64,000 nucleotides of DNA, taken from NCBI GenBank assembly GCA_904063045.1, contig CAJFCJ010000013.1, positions 912,156 to 976,155 of the forward strand, read 5' to 3'. The position numbers and the translations under genes are program-made. This DNA comes from Dimorphilus gyrociliatus. Lineage: Eukaryota > Annelida > Polychaeta > Dinophilidae. The notes beneath the pieces are model-generated. The model did no database searches, had not been told where the DNA came from, and saw nothing but the letters and a program-made list of their open reading frames with translations. Shown here piece by piece: positions 61,879 through 64,000 of the stretch. Within the stretch, counting starts at the first letter, position 1; every line of letters begins with the position of its first letter.

Positions 61879-64000
61879 ATGAGTTTGAAAAAGTTATTGT
61901 CAAAGTTAGTAATTGGGACTACCTGGGTGCTATCCCCAAAAAGTTCTTACTTTATTTTGTTTACTAGTAATATCTATAGTATTAGCTTGTAGAATATAAG
62001 TTTTCGTTTTTTTTTTCTAGTAACTTTGAAGTGCCTGGTATAAAGATTTTACATATTAATGATGTACCAACTTACGTAAAAAGAAGAAGGTCGGTGCCTA
62101 GAAAAAGTCACTTTAAAACATTATCTACCGAGGAAGGTAACTTTCAGTTTATTTTTTTTATGTCATTACGCTATGTTTTTTTATTGTTTAACAGGCGCCG
62201 CGTCATGGCGTGGTAAAAAACGTAATAGGCCAAAGAAAAAGCCCCCGGAAACGGTGCAACAAGGGACGGCAACAAATTCAGCAACATCTAAGGCTAAAGG
62301 CAAGTAATTATTAAGTATTTTATGAACTTATGATAATTTCTTTTTCTGAACAGGCAACATGGTTGGCCTACCACGTGGTAACGCGGATTCTACTCAATCA
62401 ACTACCACAGCACCAAATAACGTACCAAAAGTTGTAGAAAGACTTGAAAACATTGTTGCAGAAGATTTAAGGGTGCCTAGCGTTAAAGGTAAAAATTAAA
62501 TATTTTATTGATGAAGCATTATTAACTTTAACTTTAAAAAAAGTCGAAAACGCATTCTTTTTCAAATTATACAATATAATTAATATAATTTGTTTTTTTT
62601 ATTACAGCGGCAAGCAAGCTTCACGATAAAGAACCTAATGATAGACCAAATAACCAAGGAAAATCTAGTAATTCGGTTACGGAACAAGCGACTGTTAACG
62701 CAATAGGCAAGCTTTGGCAATTGCTTTTCATTGAAAATTATCTCATCTATTTGATTTTACAGCGTTCGGAGGGCCATGTTCTACAGCAGGTCAAAACAAA
62801 GAAGTGAAAAAGCAACAAAAACCCCTAAGATCGATTCTAAAAAGAGCCAAACCGAATATTACATGCAAGCATTTTCAAATTATTCAGTACAATTATATAA
62901 TTTTTACTTTTTATTACAGCAACCGAATTACCATGTAGTAATGTAGATAACAGTGAAGAAAAACGTAGTGACCCAACTATAACAACACCTGTACACTATA
63001 TTACAGGTAAGCACTCGAAATTTATCAACTATTTCATATAACTATTTTATACAAACTAAATAATATTTTTATAATACAGTAGTCCAAGCACCGCGTTGTA
63101 CGGGAGATTTCTATAAACAGCGACAAAAATTGCCGATGAGCGGAGGAAAACCAAACGCCCCGATTAGATTCTTACACAGAATAGGCAAGTGCTTACTAAT
63201 TATTTCAAGTAATAGTACAATTTGAACTTTTTTATAGTGAATCCATTACTAGTCTGTAGTACATCTGCAAACGAACATTGCCTTGAAAACTCTTACAAAT
63301 TACAAATTAATCATGGCAAACGAAGGGTATCATGGGCAGTACCATTGGCAAATTTTTCGACAGGTAAATATTTACCAGTTTTTCATGTTTATCTCATGAT
63401 GTTTTTTTTTATATCAAATTACAATTCTTTAATGCAGATCTAAACGAACGTACTGATAAAGGACCAAACAATATACCGGACAGAACTGGAAAACCTAATG
63501 AATCGACTACCATGACAACGGGACCACACACCGTAGGCAAGTATTTACAAATTATTACAAGCAACTATCTTTACTTAATATTTCCTAATATAGTTATCAC
63601 CGTATCCGATTTAAACGAAGGTCCAAATGTACCCTCTAATATAAAGTCTAACAATGCATCAAATAGAACAGAGAGGCTTGATAAACAGATTGCTACAGGC
63701 AAATATTTACATATTATTAAAAGTCAATTACATAACCTATATTTTACAGTGCCGGCTTCTAATGCAGATCTAAATGAACATGATAGTAATGCTCCCAACA
63801 ATATACCAAACAGACCAGGAATTCTTGATAAACCAGTTGCAAATAATGCGACACCTTACGCTACAAGTAAGTATTTAAACATTATTTCAAACAATTACGT
63901 AATCTTGTCTTTTTCATACAGTAGTCGAATTTAAACGTGACACAATTTCAAATGAACATGTACCTAGTACACCTACAGCTAATAAATTAGCATCAAATGC
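61879..64000 (+). CDS. exon-array gene, 5' part; disordered basic protein with PP1-docking motifs
   Basis: Thirteen exons are visible and the gene runs off the window: 61879-61904, 62021-62136, 62195-62299, 62354-62488, 62608-62706, 62763-62864, 62920-63006, 63080-63184, 63238-63363, 63438-63536, 63594-63698, 63750-63866 and 63922 onward. Exons 3-12 are all multiples of three with phase 1 at both ends. Introns are mostly 50-120 nt and also resemble each other (GCAAGTATTTAC starts), so exon and intron duplicated together. Six introns start with GC. The protein is disordered, with basic patches (VKRRRSVPRK, GKKRNRPKKKPP) that could be nuclear signals. Repeated units begin DLNE and contain PNNIPNR. 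SILK (in PLRSILKRAK, exon 6) and RVSW (in KRRVSWAVP, exon 9) form the SILK plus RVxF pair known from PP1 regulators such as KNL1. The family is not recognised. The start is the first ATG upstream of the phased exons. Confidence 0.65.
62300..62353 (+). other. GC-AG intron
   Basis: Begins GCAAGT after AAAG and ends CAG. The GT four bases further would shift the frame into a stop in the next exon, so the GC donor is required. Five others of the same kind start at 62707, 62865, 63185, 63537 and 63699. Confidence 0.75.

Noticed and set aside
1..64000. CRISPR arrays, bacterial operons, rRNA genes
   Set aside because: No regularly spaced direct repeats, no ribosomal RNA signatures, and gene structure is clearly spliceosomal.

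Overview
The window is nuclear DNA from an animal with a compact, AT-rich genome. Genes are intron-rich, most introns are about 50-100 nt with GT-AG ends, intergenic gaps are short, and there is no operon or bacterial signal. The gene content is bilaterian: an N-terminal RASSF, SFSWAP, SMPD4, tyrosylprotein sulfotransferase, an SLC43 transporter, MBT repeats and Roco GTPases with TIR domains. A miniaturised lophotrochozoan such as a small annelid would fit. That is an inference; the species cannot be proven here.

Layout. 0-26 kb holds conserved single genes, often convergent or divergent: a partial terminal exon (145-199, +), an intronless RASSF9/10-type gene (1558-2460, +), SFSWAP (2832-5734, -), a PH-actin fusion (7227-11294, +), SMPD4 (12063-15568, -), TPST (17127-18365, +), an SLC43-type transporter (19604-21689, +) and a Nudix-like/EF-hand-like/PPP phosphatase fusion (22164-25817, -). 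I reconstructed exon joins by hand from splice sites and reading phase.

26-54 kb is dominated by two paralogous giant genes in convergent, tail-to-tail orientation (26153-36711, + and 41514-52242, -). Each encodes about 2,000 residues: leucine-rich N-terminus, MBT-like module, LRRs, Roc GTPase, COR, a TIR-like domain, a canonical TIR, and a C-terminal CaaX box. The 4.8 kb between them holds a small disordered orphan gene, tRNA-like repeats and sites resembling CTCF targets. A decayed piece of a third paralogue's tail lies near 54.2 kb, past a small C2H2 zinc-finger gene.

54-64 kb has an unbroken 943-codon Ty3/Gypsy Pol reading frame (56561-59392, -) in which most catalytic acidic residues are replaced, suggesting a domesticated, catalytically inactive protein. 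It ends with the 5' part of an exon-array gene (61879 to beyond the window, +). That gene has ten consecutive 3n, phase 1-1 exons, and six of its twelve visible introns begin with GC instead of GT.

The most unusual items are the GC-AG exon array, the dead Gypsy Pol, the paired MBT-Roco-TIR-CaaX genes, and the PH-actin and Nudix-PPP fusions. All function statements rest on motif recognition from reading the sequence; no search or alignment was run.
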